From Klebsormidium nitens (Eukaryota; Streptophyta; Klebsormidiophyceae; Klebsormidiales; Klebsormidiaceae): a stretch of DNA of 64,000 bases. This document shows positions 22,985 to 34,900 of this stretch, piece by piece (the stretch's first letter is position 1; each line of letters starts with the position of its first letter). The position numbers and the translations under genes are program-made. The notes under the pieces were generated by a model, which did no database searches, was not told the DNA's origin, and worked only from the letters and a program-made list of their open reading frames with translations. Location of the stretch: the NCBI GenBank assembly GCA_000708835.1, contig DF236980.1, positions 163,999 to 227,998 of the forward strand, given 5' to 3'.

Positions 22985-24681
22985 CTATTGAATATAGGAT
23001 CGAAGTGCCGCTACAGCATCCCCTTTATGCTCTCGAAGAATCCTTTCGGCCTCCTTTTTGTCGAGCTGCGCGGAAAAGTAAACTGTTGAGATGATGAAGT
23101 GGAGAAGCGAGATTGAAGAATCTAATGCGACCGATCATTCAGAACGATATCAGAGCTCGAAACATCTCTGACACGCAAGCAGCTGTCGATAAGGTCAACA
23201 TTACAAGCTTCGAGAAGACTTAAACGCCATCGACTGTGGTGGATCACACCTCACCTCTAGTTCGTTTACGATGACGTCTAAATCCGACTGGCTGACTTTC
23301 ACTGCCGCCAGCTCCTTTTCTCTGCACACACGGATCCATCAATCTTGTGAGCCTTTGCAACTCAAAAGGTCAGCTTATTGTGTTCCCCTGATGAATCCGT
23401 ATTGTCTGCAGGAATTGGATTTGTCCTACAATGGAGTGCGAAAAACCACAACCGTTTTTCAGCCTTCAGTAGAACCGAAACTATGAAAAAAGTGGACGAG
23501 ACGGGACCAGAATAAGAGCTGAAGGAAAGGGAATCCGATGCTGATGAAGAAGTGAGCGTACATTGAAACTGGAATCCGTATCCGACTGGACTTCGCACAG
23601 ATATGACCCTACTGGTCGAAACTGAGCCCGCTAAGCGTCTAGCTTTTGCGAACGCCAATAGTTTCCAAGTTTTTTGACCCCTTGGATCTCCGAAGCTAAT
23701 CCCTCGGAATCGCCAGTCGTACTAAAGTCTGTGCGAACATGACAGGGGATACCTTCGGTTTCAAGGACAAGTCTGACTGATATAGAAGGGCTCAGCCGTC
23801 TCACCTTAACCGCTGCGCCTGTTTGTCAGCCGCATCGCTTGCATTTATGGACTCCATGGCCTGGAAAAAGAAGGAGCACCACCGATTGGATGGACCTTGC
23901 AAAGATTCACTTGAACATTTTCAAGGTGACTTTGTAGGGACTAATGAGGAGATTATAGAGGTGGTGGCACCTCTTTAAAAGAACTTTCCTCAGAAATGTT
24001 CAATCAGTCATTGCTGAGCCCTAGAGCTCCATAAACTGGCATCTGTGAGACTTTCCTTCGGACGTTGCTTACCACCACTTGTGGAAAAGAAAAAGGGTAA
24101 ATGAAAGTAATAATCAGAGATAGGAAGGCTGGAAAAGCACACGGGAAAAGTCCTGATGAGCCCCTCCGGATCTCACAACGGCCAGCTTAGGAAAGCTTCT
24201 CCTGAGGGGAATGCTGATCAAATGGTGGCGCTCTTTGCTGAGTTTGAAGCGGAAGTCTATGATCCTCATTCCACAACAGCATATCATGATGTCTGGAGCG
24301 GTCACACCATCAACTTCTTTCTGCCCTCTTGACTCAGAAAAATGTACAAAATATTTCTCAAAGTACTCCCGTTCGGAAACGCCGGAAGATAAGCTTTCTA
24401 TTGTCAAACAATTTCTTGACACCCCTGGAAACCCTCTGCGAGTATTCCAAAAGGATCTTTGGGTTGATTTCCAAAGGTCACGCCACAAGAGCTTTCTGCG
24501 AATTGCCTGGAAGCTGCAGGCCGCACTGCAGCTGTCGTACCTGTTTTACTTTGGAGGCGTCCATCTCTTTCTCCTCAACATAGTCCGTAATCGAGTTAAG
24601 CGCCTTGCTCTGCTGCTGGACGTCCCGGGAAGCCATTTTTGGGTCCCCATTGCCCTCCGCCTCTTGAGGATCGTCCGACAT
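22985..24681 (-). CDS. HYPK: HYPK-like NatA regulator (huntingtin-interacting protein K family)
   Basis: HYPK is a small ribosome-associated protein that binds the NatA N-terminal acetyltransferase and modulates it. Four exons join in frame to 114 residues: 24681-24541, 23860-23805, 23321-23255 and 23065-22985. Residues about 26-45 read ALNSITDYVEEKEMDASKV, the family signature. A charged linker and the EKELAAVKVSQSDLDVIV block follow, and the C-terminal UBA-like helix bundle reads LDKKEAERILREHKGDAVAA. I chose the ATG at 24681 because it gives the usual acidic N-terminus; the open frame continues upstream to an ATG at 24942, which would add 87 residues unlike the family. All splice sites are GT-AG. 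It is divergent from the unknown gene that starts at 25375. Confidence 0.95.
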
Positions 24682-25374
24682 CTCTGACAAAGTCCTTAGC
24701 TGGAAGATGGGAAACTTTTGACTGCGCCTGACTATGGCAGCTGTCCAGAGAGTGCCCTTGCTTTTTGCTGGAGAAATGGACAATGCACCACCCTTTGAGC
24801 AATAGGTCTCAAGCACTGACCCTGTTCCCCTGTGCAAACCAACAAGGTTTTGATTTGTCACTGTGAGGGGCAAGGAGTTTGACAATGGTCTCCTATGGGC
24901 GGCCCCTGCAAACTGATCTCCAGACTGGACCGGAAAGCGCATGCAGCCTCAGTCCGACGGCGATAGTGGTGTCAATGCGCATACTTTTCGAAGCTTTTCC
25001 ATCCACCCCCCTTCTGCGTCTGCTGGTTTTCTCCCCCCCTCGAAGTTTCATTCTTTCTTTGGTATGTTGAATCCGTCGATCTGCCCAAGCTGTACGGTAT
25101 ACCGCGCTACCGACGTACCGACGGTACCGTATCCTGTAATTGCGTATACCTTATTATAAGCGGCCGGGAGTGCCTTTTCACACTTTCCCGCGCCTCCTTT
25201 CGATTCGGCCCTTGCTCAGTTCCTGACGTGCTGCCGTGCTGGACTTCTGCCAAGTGGGAGAAACGCCAACTGGTGCGTTGCCTAGGACGACGCCAGCCAA
25301 TCTTTCATGCAGATGCTCATGAGGCACGAGCTCATTTGCAAGCCAGCTGATTCAGGTTTCCAGGGACTCTAGCA
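24682..25374. promoter_or_regulatory. Divergent promoter region, HYPK / unknown gene
   Basis: Only 693 bases separate the two start codons, so both promoters must share this interval. Short repeated ACCGACG / GGTACCG units occur near 25096-25130. No TATA box is assigned. Confidence 0.45.
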
Positions 25375-28300
25375 ATGGGGGACGACGTTTCCGAGGCGGA
25401 GCTTGCTGACAGGGTAAATAAGGCACTCGAGGCGTATGCTCTAAAGAAAGGGGCAAAGTCGCACATTTGGATATGCGTGACAGAGGACAATGGTCCCGTG
25501 GGTGGCTGCTCCCCAAACTTGAGGCCTTACGGGCCTGGGTTGATGGATGAAGTGGAAAAGGCAACAGGAAAGTAAGCACCCAGTCTTTCCAGGTTCTCCC
25601 CGCTTGGCCTTCAAATTTGCCATTGCAATGTGCTAGCCTTGTAGAAGGAATCTAGGCACACGTTGCCTGGGTTCTTGAAACCATTCAACCAAAGCAAATG
25701 AGAGTCTGTTTGACAAGTTATCCTGCCTCTCAAGAACCAAAAATGAACGAGCGGTTTGCCCAGAAGTTGCTGGAATTCCATCCGAACATTGGCCGAAGAA
25801 TCTGGACATTGTCTCTGCAACTAGCACATTCACGTCCAGAAGGTGTTTCGCATGTGTAGAATCTCAGGCGGTTATGTTCTGATCCTTGTGACCAAAAATA
25901 CCACATCTGACTGAGGCTGATAGACTGGGCAGCAAACTTACCACTTTACCGCCACCAGCACACTCTTGCATTGTGGCAAGGCTTGGATACCCTGCAAACT
26001 TGTTCAAAAGACATGCGATCCTGAGGTTATTTGTTTGTCAACATATTATCATCCACTTATTGTCAAGCCGTATTTGACTCCTGTGTGATTCCTTTCTTTC
26101 CATTTTGCTTTCAAGACAGTTGCATTCTTCACAGATGGTTCTTGCACCAGTGCATCTCTTCCACCGACAAGCTGAGAGTGCGGTCAGGCCTTTTTGCAGC
26201 ATCTGCCAATAAAGACCCCAATGCAACCATCCTGTGAACCTACCATACATGTTCATTTTTACCTACCTTCTCAACACCGATTGAAACGCCTCATCCCCGC
26301 TCCACTCTGCTTCCTTGAAAGAGAACAGTTCCATCTCGATTACCTCGCAAACCGTTTGAACACAGATATCAGAACTGTATACTGAACGGGACCACAGCTT
26401 ATAACAGCTTGGGCGCAAAAGCAAATGGCGGCACCCTGCTTGATTGTTTCAGCGTTCAGTAAGCGTTCTAAGTATTGAGAAGGAAACTTCTTGGAATGCT
26501 AGTCCCATCAGCAGGGATCTAAGGGCCTTTGCTCATAAAGTTACCCTTGCGGCTCATCCCAAGCATTCTTGCCAAAGATCGGGGCAAGCACATTTGTTTT
26601 GAAAGCCTCTTTAGCCCCACTCTGATGCCCAGCTTGCAGGCGCAAGTCAAAGAAGACGCGCAGCGCCTAAAAACCTCAATGCAAAACCACAGATGGAAAA
26701 GAAAGAATTACTCTCAGTGCGAGTTTCATTTGTCTTTCCACATGGTGCCAATTGGCGGTGACGCCCCACTTAGAGTGTCAAGCTGCAGTACTGGCGGCAA
26801 AGTAACACTGTACATGATTACCATCCAGACAACAATGACAAAGAAAGGAAGAGCAGAGATACGAAACACCTATGATTTTGATCGCAGGAGGATTGTGGTG
26901 ACGGACGGCTCGCTGCAGCCGAACCTGTTGACAGCGGAGCAGGTGTTCAACGCAGCCGCCAAGACAAAGCACGTGGAGATCCATCCAATTGTGGCGCTTC
27001 TCATCAACGGGATGAACGAGCTCAACAACCACAAGATCCCCCGCATCAACGCCCTCACCGACCCCAGCACTGTGAGCGCCGCTTCTTTGGGATCCTCCTC
27101 TGCGTGCGCTGTTAGATCTTCGACTTTCCAAGAGAATTTAACAGCTTCCTCTGAACCCATTACATGTGATCCTGAGACTCTTTCAGCTTTTCAAGGGGCA
27201 CCTCAACCTCTCTGAGACCACCTGATTTCAAAGTGTCATTCTCTTCTTTGAACTTGCGGTTTTACCTTGGGGTCAAGTTGTTCCCTTAAACACCCACCTG
27301 TCCATTGAAAAACTGTTGGTGTTCCTTAGCATGTTCTGCAAATGTAGCAGCCAGTAACTCCCAACCTCCTTGAAGGCGCGACACAGGAGCTTCATATAGT
27401 TTTAGTTCTTTGTAGCGCCATACCGTCAAGGAGACTAAAGATACGTTATTCGTTTCATGTTGCCGCCCGCGGTGTCCATATAAGTTTTTCATCGACCAAA
27501 CGGCCAGAGACATTCTGACCCTTCCTCATACACGGTTGTGCTTCTTCTCCTTTTAATGCCCAAAGCTATTACTGGAGCGCAAGCTCATCAAGAGGTTTTG
27601 AGCATATGTCTAATGCAGCCCGGCAGGGTTGGAGCGACTCCGCTGCTCATATCTCCTTCAATCAAGCGCACTGGGAGGAACTGAAAAAGGGAACAGCCAA
27701 CACAACTTTTTGACACCCCTCCTGAGGTGCCAGAGTGGTTCTTGGTTTCTTCTCATTCAAAATAATCCTGCCTTCCTTTCATCAAGAAAACCTGCGAAAT
27801 AAGGAACTAACTGAAACATGCTTCAGTCTGTTTCCTGTCCTTCCCTGTCCTTCCCTGTCCTTTCCTGTCCTTTCTTGTAATGCAGTCAAAACCACAACTA
27901 GATTTCAAAACGCACCTTCTATTCCAGGTTCCGGAGTGGTTTCCTTTCAGCGCAGACAAGTACGCGGCGCGCGCCCAGAAGATGGACCTTCCGGAGCTGT
28001 TCAAGGTGAACTGACCTCACATTGGCTGACAACTACCAGGGCGATCGTTCTTGTTTGTAAGAATCTGTTAGTTAGGCTACTGACATATCACCAATTTTGT
28101 TCATGATTAAGTCGGGGGTTTTGCACACGGCATCTCGACAGGCGGCTGGATTGGACTGTCAATCTGGGAGTAGCTTTCAACCGATCCGATCATATCCGCC
28201 TCAACTCGTTCCAATGTAGCCATCTCATGCTGCTTGGCTGTCTGAAACACAGTTGTTAGGCTAAAAAACCGTTGGGGAATTGTCTACAAACCGTAGCATT

Positions 28301-30508
28301 GCTTGGTGAAACCTCAAGACATTGTGCATAAAGCCCCCAAACCAGTGCAAGCTGGAGTGCCGGGCACAGAAAACCCCGAAGAGTAGAGAAACTTCCAAAG
28401 CGTTAACGTGCTGGAACCTGTTCAGGTGATGGACGTCGTGTTTGCTTCCATCCGGGGGGACCTCCCCAAGATCAAGAAGCTGCACACGATGCTGGAGAAC
28501 GTGTTCAAGTCCGGCTGCTGCTCCATCGGCACGCGCGCCGCGGTTGACGCCTTCTTCGACTTCCTCACGCAGGACGCCATGCAGGCACGCCAAATGTTAT
28601 CCCCTTTTTTGTCGTGTCATTTTTGTGGTTTTTTCTCTTCCCTTTTGCTTCTGCTCTTTTCTTTTGTGACAGTCCCGTTGGCCTCTTTTCTTCTCTTTCT
28701 GGTTGCTTTAGTCCCTTTTCGTTGCTTCTTCAAGTCTCTCTTCTTGGCTTCTTCTCTTCTCTTTCCTTGCTGATATTCACCAGCATTTGTTGTCTCGACT
28801 CTCGAGCATGCTACTGTGAGGCAGACCGTCCTCTTATGACCCTGCTTTCGGTTTGTTGATATCTCTTAAAGTCTCGTTACTTGGCTGTGTCCTTCGTCTC
28901 TCTCTTGAAGTCCTCGCATATGCCAACATGCAGAAATGTGGCCACAATGCCTTGTACATCATGCATCGAGTCGTCCGCTTGCTTTCTTTTCTCTACCCAT
29001 TCTTCCGTAGTGTGGTTTCTGCTTTCTTGTCCGGGCTGTTGGTCCTCTCCGCCAAGCTGCCGCTCTCAAGACGTTTCTTGGTACAAGTTGGTCTCTTTAA
29101 TGAGTGGCTGAGCGCTCTTTCTTGACAACATAGAGCCAGTAGTAGATCACAAGGCGGATCAGAGAAGCAGGCTACAGTTTCACCAATCTGCCCTTGTGAG
29201 AAACACGAGCGACGAGACCTGCGAGTGTTGCTTCTTGCATAACCCTCGATGATTTGAGCCGCTGTTATTTCAACAGCCTGTTCAATGGAATGAAAGAGAG
29301 GCCGCTTCGCTTTAGGGCGGTCCCTCTCAGCATATTCCCTCACAGACATCCCTCTTGAAAATCTTCTTGGAATCTGCGCCAAAGTTGGCCCATGCTAGTT
29401 CTGTCAATCCTACTTCGGGAGGGCTTAAGTCCGACATAACTTGTTGCATGAACAGTGTTTATTTTACAGCCATACCAAGATGTGGAATCCTGAAGAATCT
29501 TTCTTCAGACCAGCAATCGGCTTGCCCCATTTTCACCTTATTTAAAGATCAGGTGTTTGTTAAGACTAACGAGTGACATTTTCCCCGTCCAGCCCGTGGT
29601 CACAGAGGCGCTGAGCGGGCTGTTCCGGAAGCGGCTCCAGTCGGAGCTCGAGAACGGGAGCGGGGTCCAGGAGAAGCGGAGGAGAGGGGACGGAGACGGG
29701 GGCACGGGAGACAAGGTGCAATTACAGTCTCTCAACTTTTTCAGCTGAATCTTGTGGCAAATGAATGGTTTGGCGGTGAACAACGTCGCTGCAGGTTAAG
29801 TTGTTTTTGAGAAAGGCCGGATGCAGAGCCGCTGCTGCAGAAGTAATCCTCTTACAAGACAGAGTGCTTGATGGTTTCTGGAAAAGCCAAAGCGCCTCTG
29901 CCTTTCCCACCAGAAGCGCACACGCTGGTGAAATACACGCTGTTTCACTTTGTGGAAGGAGAACGCACCGCTGTTTGAAGGCTCTAGATCTCATTTACTC
30001 TTGAGCTTTGTCGCCCCATCTGTGAAGCCTGGTAGCCATAGCCGAGCCTACCTAAGCTTTGGCTGTCTTCAAAAGTCCGCCGGCTAACTGCGCGAATCGA
30101 TCTGAAGACCTGTGGCATTTCGGAACGCAAATCCAGAGCGTGAAACGAAAAACCGAAACGTACACTACGTCCAGCGATTGAAGAGCTGAACCCTTGGATT
30201 CGTGAAATGCCCAGCAAAATGCAGCACTGGAAAATGGGAACGTCATTCTCGGCTGGTGTATGTTGCAGGCGGAGCCAGAGAGCGACGAGTCGCCTGAGGA
30301 CCGGCGGCAATGGAGCAATCCGAGCGACACCAGCAGCCTTTCCTTCCTATGGCCTTTCGAAGACTCGTTACAGGTGCGTACAGTTAAACCAGCAACTCGA
30401 ACGTCCATCGGCATTGCTGACGAGCGCCTAGGGGCGTTGTTTTTGCAGAGTCCACGTGCTAGGAATAGGCTATACAAGTGCAGAACTGTCGGCATTCAGC
30501 TGGTGTAA
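25375..30508 (+). CDS. Unrecognised 301-residue protein, seven exons
   Basis: I do not recognise this family. Seven exons close in frame: 25375-25571, 26888-27071, 27928-28005, 28426-28584, 29593-29715, 30269-30373 and 30449-30508. The N-terminal two thirds look globular, with segments such as KSHIWICVTEDNG, GKRIVVTDGSLQPN, HVEIHPIVALLINGMNELN and VVFASIRGDLPKIKKLH, mixed strands and amphipathic helices. The last 100 residues are charged and probably disordered, with a KRRRGDGDGG stretch that could be a nuclear signal. The joined exons are higher in GC than their introns, as for the other genes. The donor after 28584 would be GC (CAG/GCACGC), a weak one, so the fourth/fifth junction is less certain than the rest. 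No signal peptide or membrane segment is visible. Additional exons inside the first 1.3-kb intron cannot be excluded. Confidence 0.7.
27835..27877. repeat. CCTGTCCTTT/C microsatellite-like tract
   Basis: About four tandem imperfect 10-bp units of pyrimidine-rich sequence lie within an intron of the unknown gene, some 50 bases before the exon at 27928, and may form part of its polypyrimidine tract. Confidence 0.8.
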
Positions 30509-31904
30509 TCAGCTATTTCGTCTCTCCGAGAACGACACAAGGTGGAGGGTCACGATCGTGTGGAAACGCCGACTTCCGATCCCTTTCCCTCGGCGAGCTG
30601 ACGGGAAAGTTTTGCACACTAATCAGACATGTAACGTGCTCCTTATTTTTTTAAGCACGGTTTGGTTGTTCTCACCGAGCCAGTAATCTCCGGCTTCAGC
30701 CGGATTGCCAGACACGCTGGCACGCTACTTGCTGCTCATCGGTGGCAGAGGCCATTGACCAGTCCGATGAGAGCTGGGCCTCTTTTCTGAGTTGCTTTCA
30801 TGCTTTGATTTGTGCAGAGTCCGGCTCTCGTTCAACGCGCGACACGGTGATATCGCAAACCATTTTCTAGGCTCATGCATTTGTAGTCAAATGGAAACCA
30901 CAAGGGGTCAGCGAGGCCGGCTTTTTGGTAACCCTAGTTTGCATGTATATGTTTTCACCTACACAATAGCGGTTGGTTTGAAGGTTTAGCAACGAGTTGG
31001 GGTTAAGCTCATCGTAACCGATGGGTGGATGTAGCAGGCTCCGGAGTTGTTGAAAAGTGCTGCAATATGCGGCCAAAATGGGTGTCAAAAGGTATCTCTG
31101 GGTTGACCATGCAGTCAAACACGTCGACGTTCTTGCTTAGTGTGTTAATATAGTAGGGGAAAGGCAGACACGAGGCCGTTAGCTTGCAGCTACGTGCATT
31201 TGGAGGGCTCGATGCTCGACATGCTTCCATGCAGAGGCCTGAGCGTACTTAATCTAAACAAATACATACTCCTAAGTTGATGTCAGACTTGGCTGTGGTT
31301 TAGGTCCGACCAACCTTTCTGGATGCAGGATGAGTCCACTTAGTTTATATTTGACTGAGGATATACAAGATTCGGAGTCCCCAAAACAGTGTCGTGTCGT
31401 ATAATTATCCACTTACAGGCAACTTGGCGTCAGCCACTGAAATATGCTGATACTTTATTAGGTGTATGATCCGGCGATGATCGAGATTAGAGCTCTACTG
31501 CTGAATGATCGTTGTGTATATTTACGTAGCCGCACATGCAAATACACTATAGTAGGTTAACTTTTAGGACAGATTCTGGCCTGTGGCGACATGTGATGAC
31601 ACGCGGGGCCGCCTGCCATGGCACCCGCAACTTTGTGCTAACATGGATAATTGTGACGTTTCCCTTTACAATATACAATTCCAGAATGGACCGCTCAATA
31701 TATGACTCAGCCATCATCCAAGCTACCTAGTCGCTGGGACATGCGCCGGCCGCAGCGTTCGCACGGCACTGCGTTGCTCCGAAATGCGCAATCCAATTCA
31801 CTCAGATGTTCGAATGCAAGCGACTAATCGGGTTGAAGGCAACGCTAATAACATGCGCGACAGCCAGGAGATACTTCCTGACACCAGATGCACAGGAAGC
31901 ACAT
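30509..31904. other. Intergenic region between the unknown gene and POT1
   Basis: The two genes are convergent and this 1.4 kb should hold both 3' ends. It is AT-richer than the exons, with no supported gene or repeat. Confidence 0.5.
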
Positions 31905-34900
31905 TCATGCCGCCAACTTCGTGTCAAATATCCGGTAGCACCTGAGACCACCTGAGCTAGGATCGTCCGGAACGTACGACTGTATGCAGCACACCAGCCA
32001 AGGGGGATCCCTGACCCTTGGCTGCTGCGGCTCCTCGTTGTCTCCGTCCTCTGGGGCGGTGGCTTGGCCGAGCGCTAAACCCATTTTCCACCGAAGCTCG
32101 TCCACGCCGTCGTCCTCTTGGTGTGAGTTTCGGGGCGACCACCCGCCGAAGAACGTCTCCTGCGGGTCGCCGAAAAGATGCGCGTCAGCGTGCTTGGGCA
32201 GCTGAAAGATGTGAATCGGTCAGAGTGTCAATCTTGTTGCAGCGCCCGACGTGGTCCTTTTCGAAGGGAAGACTCAGCGAGTTGGGTCGTCATTTCGGAG
32301 AACAATTTGTCAGGCCCTGGCACTCCAAAGCGTATGCGTCCTTCTCTTTTGTCTAAACCGTTGAATATAGGAAGTAATCGAGGCTCGCAGTATTCCCCAC
32401 AACGATTGCTTCAAAATAGGTTCCACATGTCTTTCTCACCCGAGTTCCAAGCAGAGAAAGCAACTATTTCTTGAAGGCCACAAACTGGTGAAGCGTTCTT
32501 CACTGCAATCTTTTTAAACAGATCCTCACACGCGAGTCTCAAGTGATATGAGCAAGTAATATGTCGATCCCCATTAATCACACCCTGGTAATTAAGCTTA
32601 TCAACCCGCCATCGTTCCTCACCGCATCCCTCCCAAATAGCTCCGCACTCAGCCGCGCCGTCGGATCCTCGAGCGTCAGCGTCGCTCGAAACACCCACTC
32701 CTCCCGCCTCCGCCGCTTTCTAGACGTCCCCTCAGGCCCCGAAACCCCTTCCGGATTTCGCGGGCTATCCCCCGGGGCCTCCCCACAGACTCCCCTTTCT
32801 AAGTCGGCCTCTACCGCTGCCCTCAGCGCGTCGTCGAGTGACGTCATGCTGACGCACAGGTCTTCGGTGCGCGGGGGCCAGCTGGACCGGACGCGGACGA
32901 TGCACCGGAAGCGGGAGTTGCGGACCTGAAACGGAGCGAAACGAAAAGAAAGTCTCAGCAAAGTTCGAGGCGGTGCCCAAACAAGGGAGTTTCTGGCGCT
33001 GATTGAAGCGTGCTTTAGGTTTTTGAAGGTCGCCGCGGAAGAGCCGCTGACGCAAGATTTTCTGGGCGACCGGAATGTAGCCCAACAACTCTCTCCTGAC
33101 GCTCACCTCACGTCACTTCAGCTGCAGATGTGCATGACGTCACTTACGAAGGCTTGACAGGATCGGCAATGTTCGGGTGGTAAAAGGACCGTCAAAATCT
33201 CCGTCTGGTAAGCAAGTGCCACGTGGCACCTTCCAATTATCAAACTAGTCACTGCAATGATTAGTCAGAAGCTGTGAGCATCCGCGTGAGAGGAAGTGAA
33301 ACGAGAAGGTTTTTCGTTGCAAGAGTTTTAGAAGAGGACGCCTCAACAGAGGCGATTTTCCCCGTATGCATCAAGACGTAACCGAAATGGACAAGCGGGT
33401 GCTACGAGCCAGTCCCCCAGAGAAAAGGAACCAGGACTCACTGAACATCCGCGTTTTCGCTGGATTGCAAGTGCTTCCCTCGGAAGGTGAAGGAATGTGT
33501 TTCTTTGCGTACCTACTTCTGTGCACCGGCCAACAGATTGGCACATCCGTCGAGCAGTATCGTCGTAATTCAGAATAGGACAGCAGATTAATAAAACTTG
33601 CGTCTCCCCGCGAATTGCGAGCTTCTATCCTTCATCATACATGGAAGATAGTGGAATGAAATAAGAAAAGAAGTTTTGTTTTGAAGAACGAGGATGTCAA
33701 TCTCGACTATCAACTTCACGTCTGCCTAACGGACCAGCATGCCCCTGGTCCGCAGTCATCGTGACGTCAGCATCCGATGAGAGGGACCTAGAACCGACAC
33801 AATTTCCATCCCTCCGCTGGGCCTGGGGTTGCGAGCGCATCTTGCAGTTGCTGAGGAGAAGGGTTCGTCATCATGTCTTCCTAACAAACCCAAAAGCAGT
33901 TGGAAGTGACACTCAGAAGGAACTAGAACCGAGAAAATGTCCCGCACCTCCGCCGGGGTTGCGAGCGCTTCCCGCAAGGTGGAGAAGGGGACGTCAACAT
34001 ATCTTTCCAACAGACCAGCATGCACCCAAAGGCGGTGATATGACGTCAACACTTGATTGCTAACAACTAGATGCGGTGAAAACCAACGCACCTCCGCCGG
34101 GGTTGCGAGCACTTCCCGCAAGGTGGAGAAGGGGACGTCATCATGATCTGTCACGGAGTAGCGTTGCTGCACCCACGCCACCTCGTCCGTGATGCGCTCG
34201 GGCCCATTCACCCTCTCGGCATAGTGCCTGCGAACGTAGATTAGGCCTGCTGTGAATATACCAAGGTGGCTGCTTGACAGTGCCTATTCCATTTTGCAGT
34301 ATTGACTGAGAGTGAAAGCGCCCGATCGGGTTGGTTGACGGTGCCCCTTGTACCGGTATAGTGCAGTTATGAAGAGGCCGGCTGGGTTCTTTCGCGCGTC
34401 GGTCGTAAGTCCTGCGAAGGAAGCAGGTCTATGTGCAAGTTCTCCACCGGACTATCGTAACTGGTCAACAAGGCGATTGACACGGAACGGGTTGAGTGCG
34501 GCGCCTCCTGAGTCAGCTGATTTGGCAATGACCTCCTTTCAATTGCTAGACACCTCGCTCGTCTCATCACAGTGCGTCTCGTACTTAGACCGAAAAAAAT
34601 CTGGCGTCTCTATTGGAAATTTTACGACTCCTCGACATGGATGTAGCTATGCATAAGAAAGAGGAAGTCAAGCCCTCCAACTTCCACTGACCAGATCGAC
34701 GTCCGACTTAATAACCCCTGAAATGCCCCCTCTCCTCAACGGAGCCGCTCAGGCACACATCGCCACCCCCCCCTCAGCGCCTTCGCTCTTGCCCCAGCAT
34801 ACAACGTTGCGACTTCTCCCCCCCTAATTCAAGTAACAAAGTCGGTCCCCACCCTTGACTTCTCCCTTCCTAACCTCAGCCGCTCCGGCACGTGTCGTTC

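Noticed and set aside
24211-24687. 158-codon plus-strand frame opposite HYPK exon 1
   Set aside because: It is antisense to a well-supported exon and has no recognisable content.
24682-24942. Upstream in-frame extension of HYPK
   Set aside because: It would add 87 residues with no resemblance to the family; the ATG at 24681 gives the expected N-terminus.
33728-34145. Regularly spaced direct repeats suggesting a CRISPR-like array
   Set aside because: The units match a POT1 exon end and donor, the spacers are themselves related, and the context is a eukaryotic intron.
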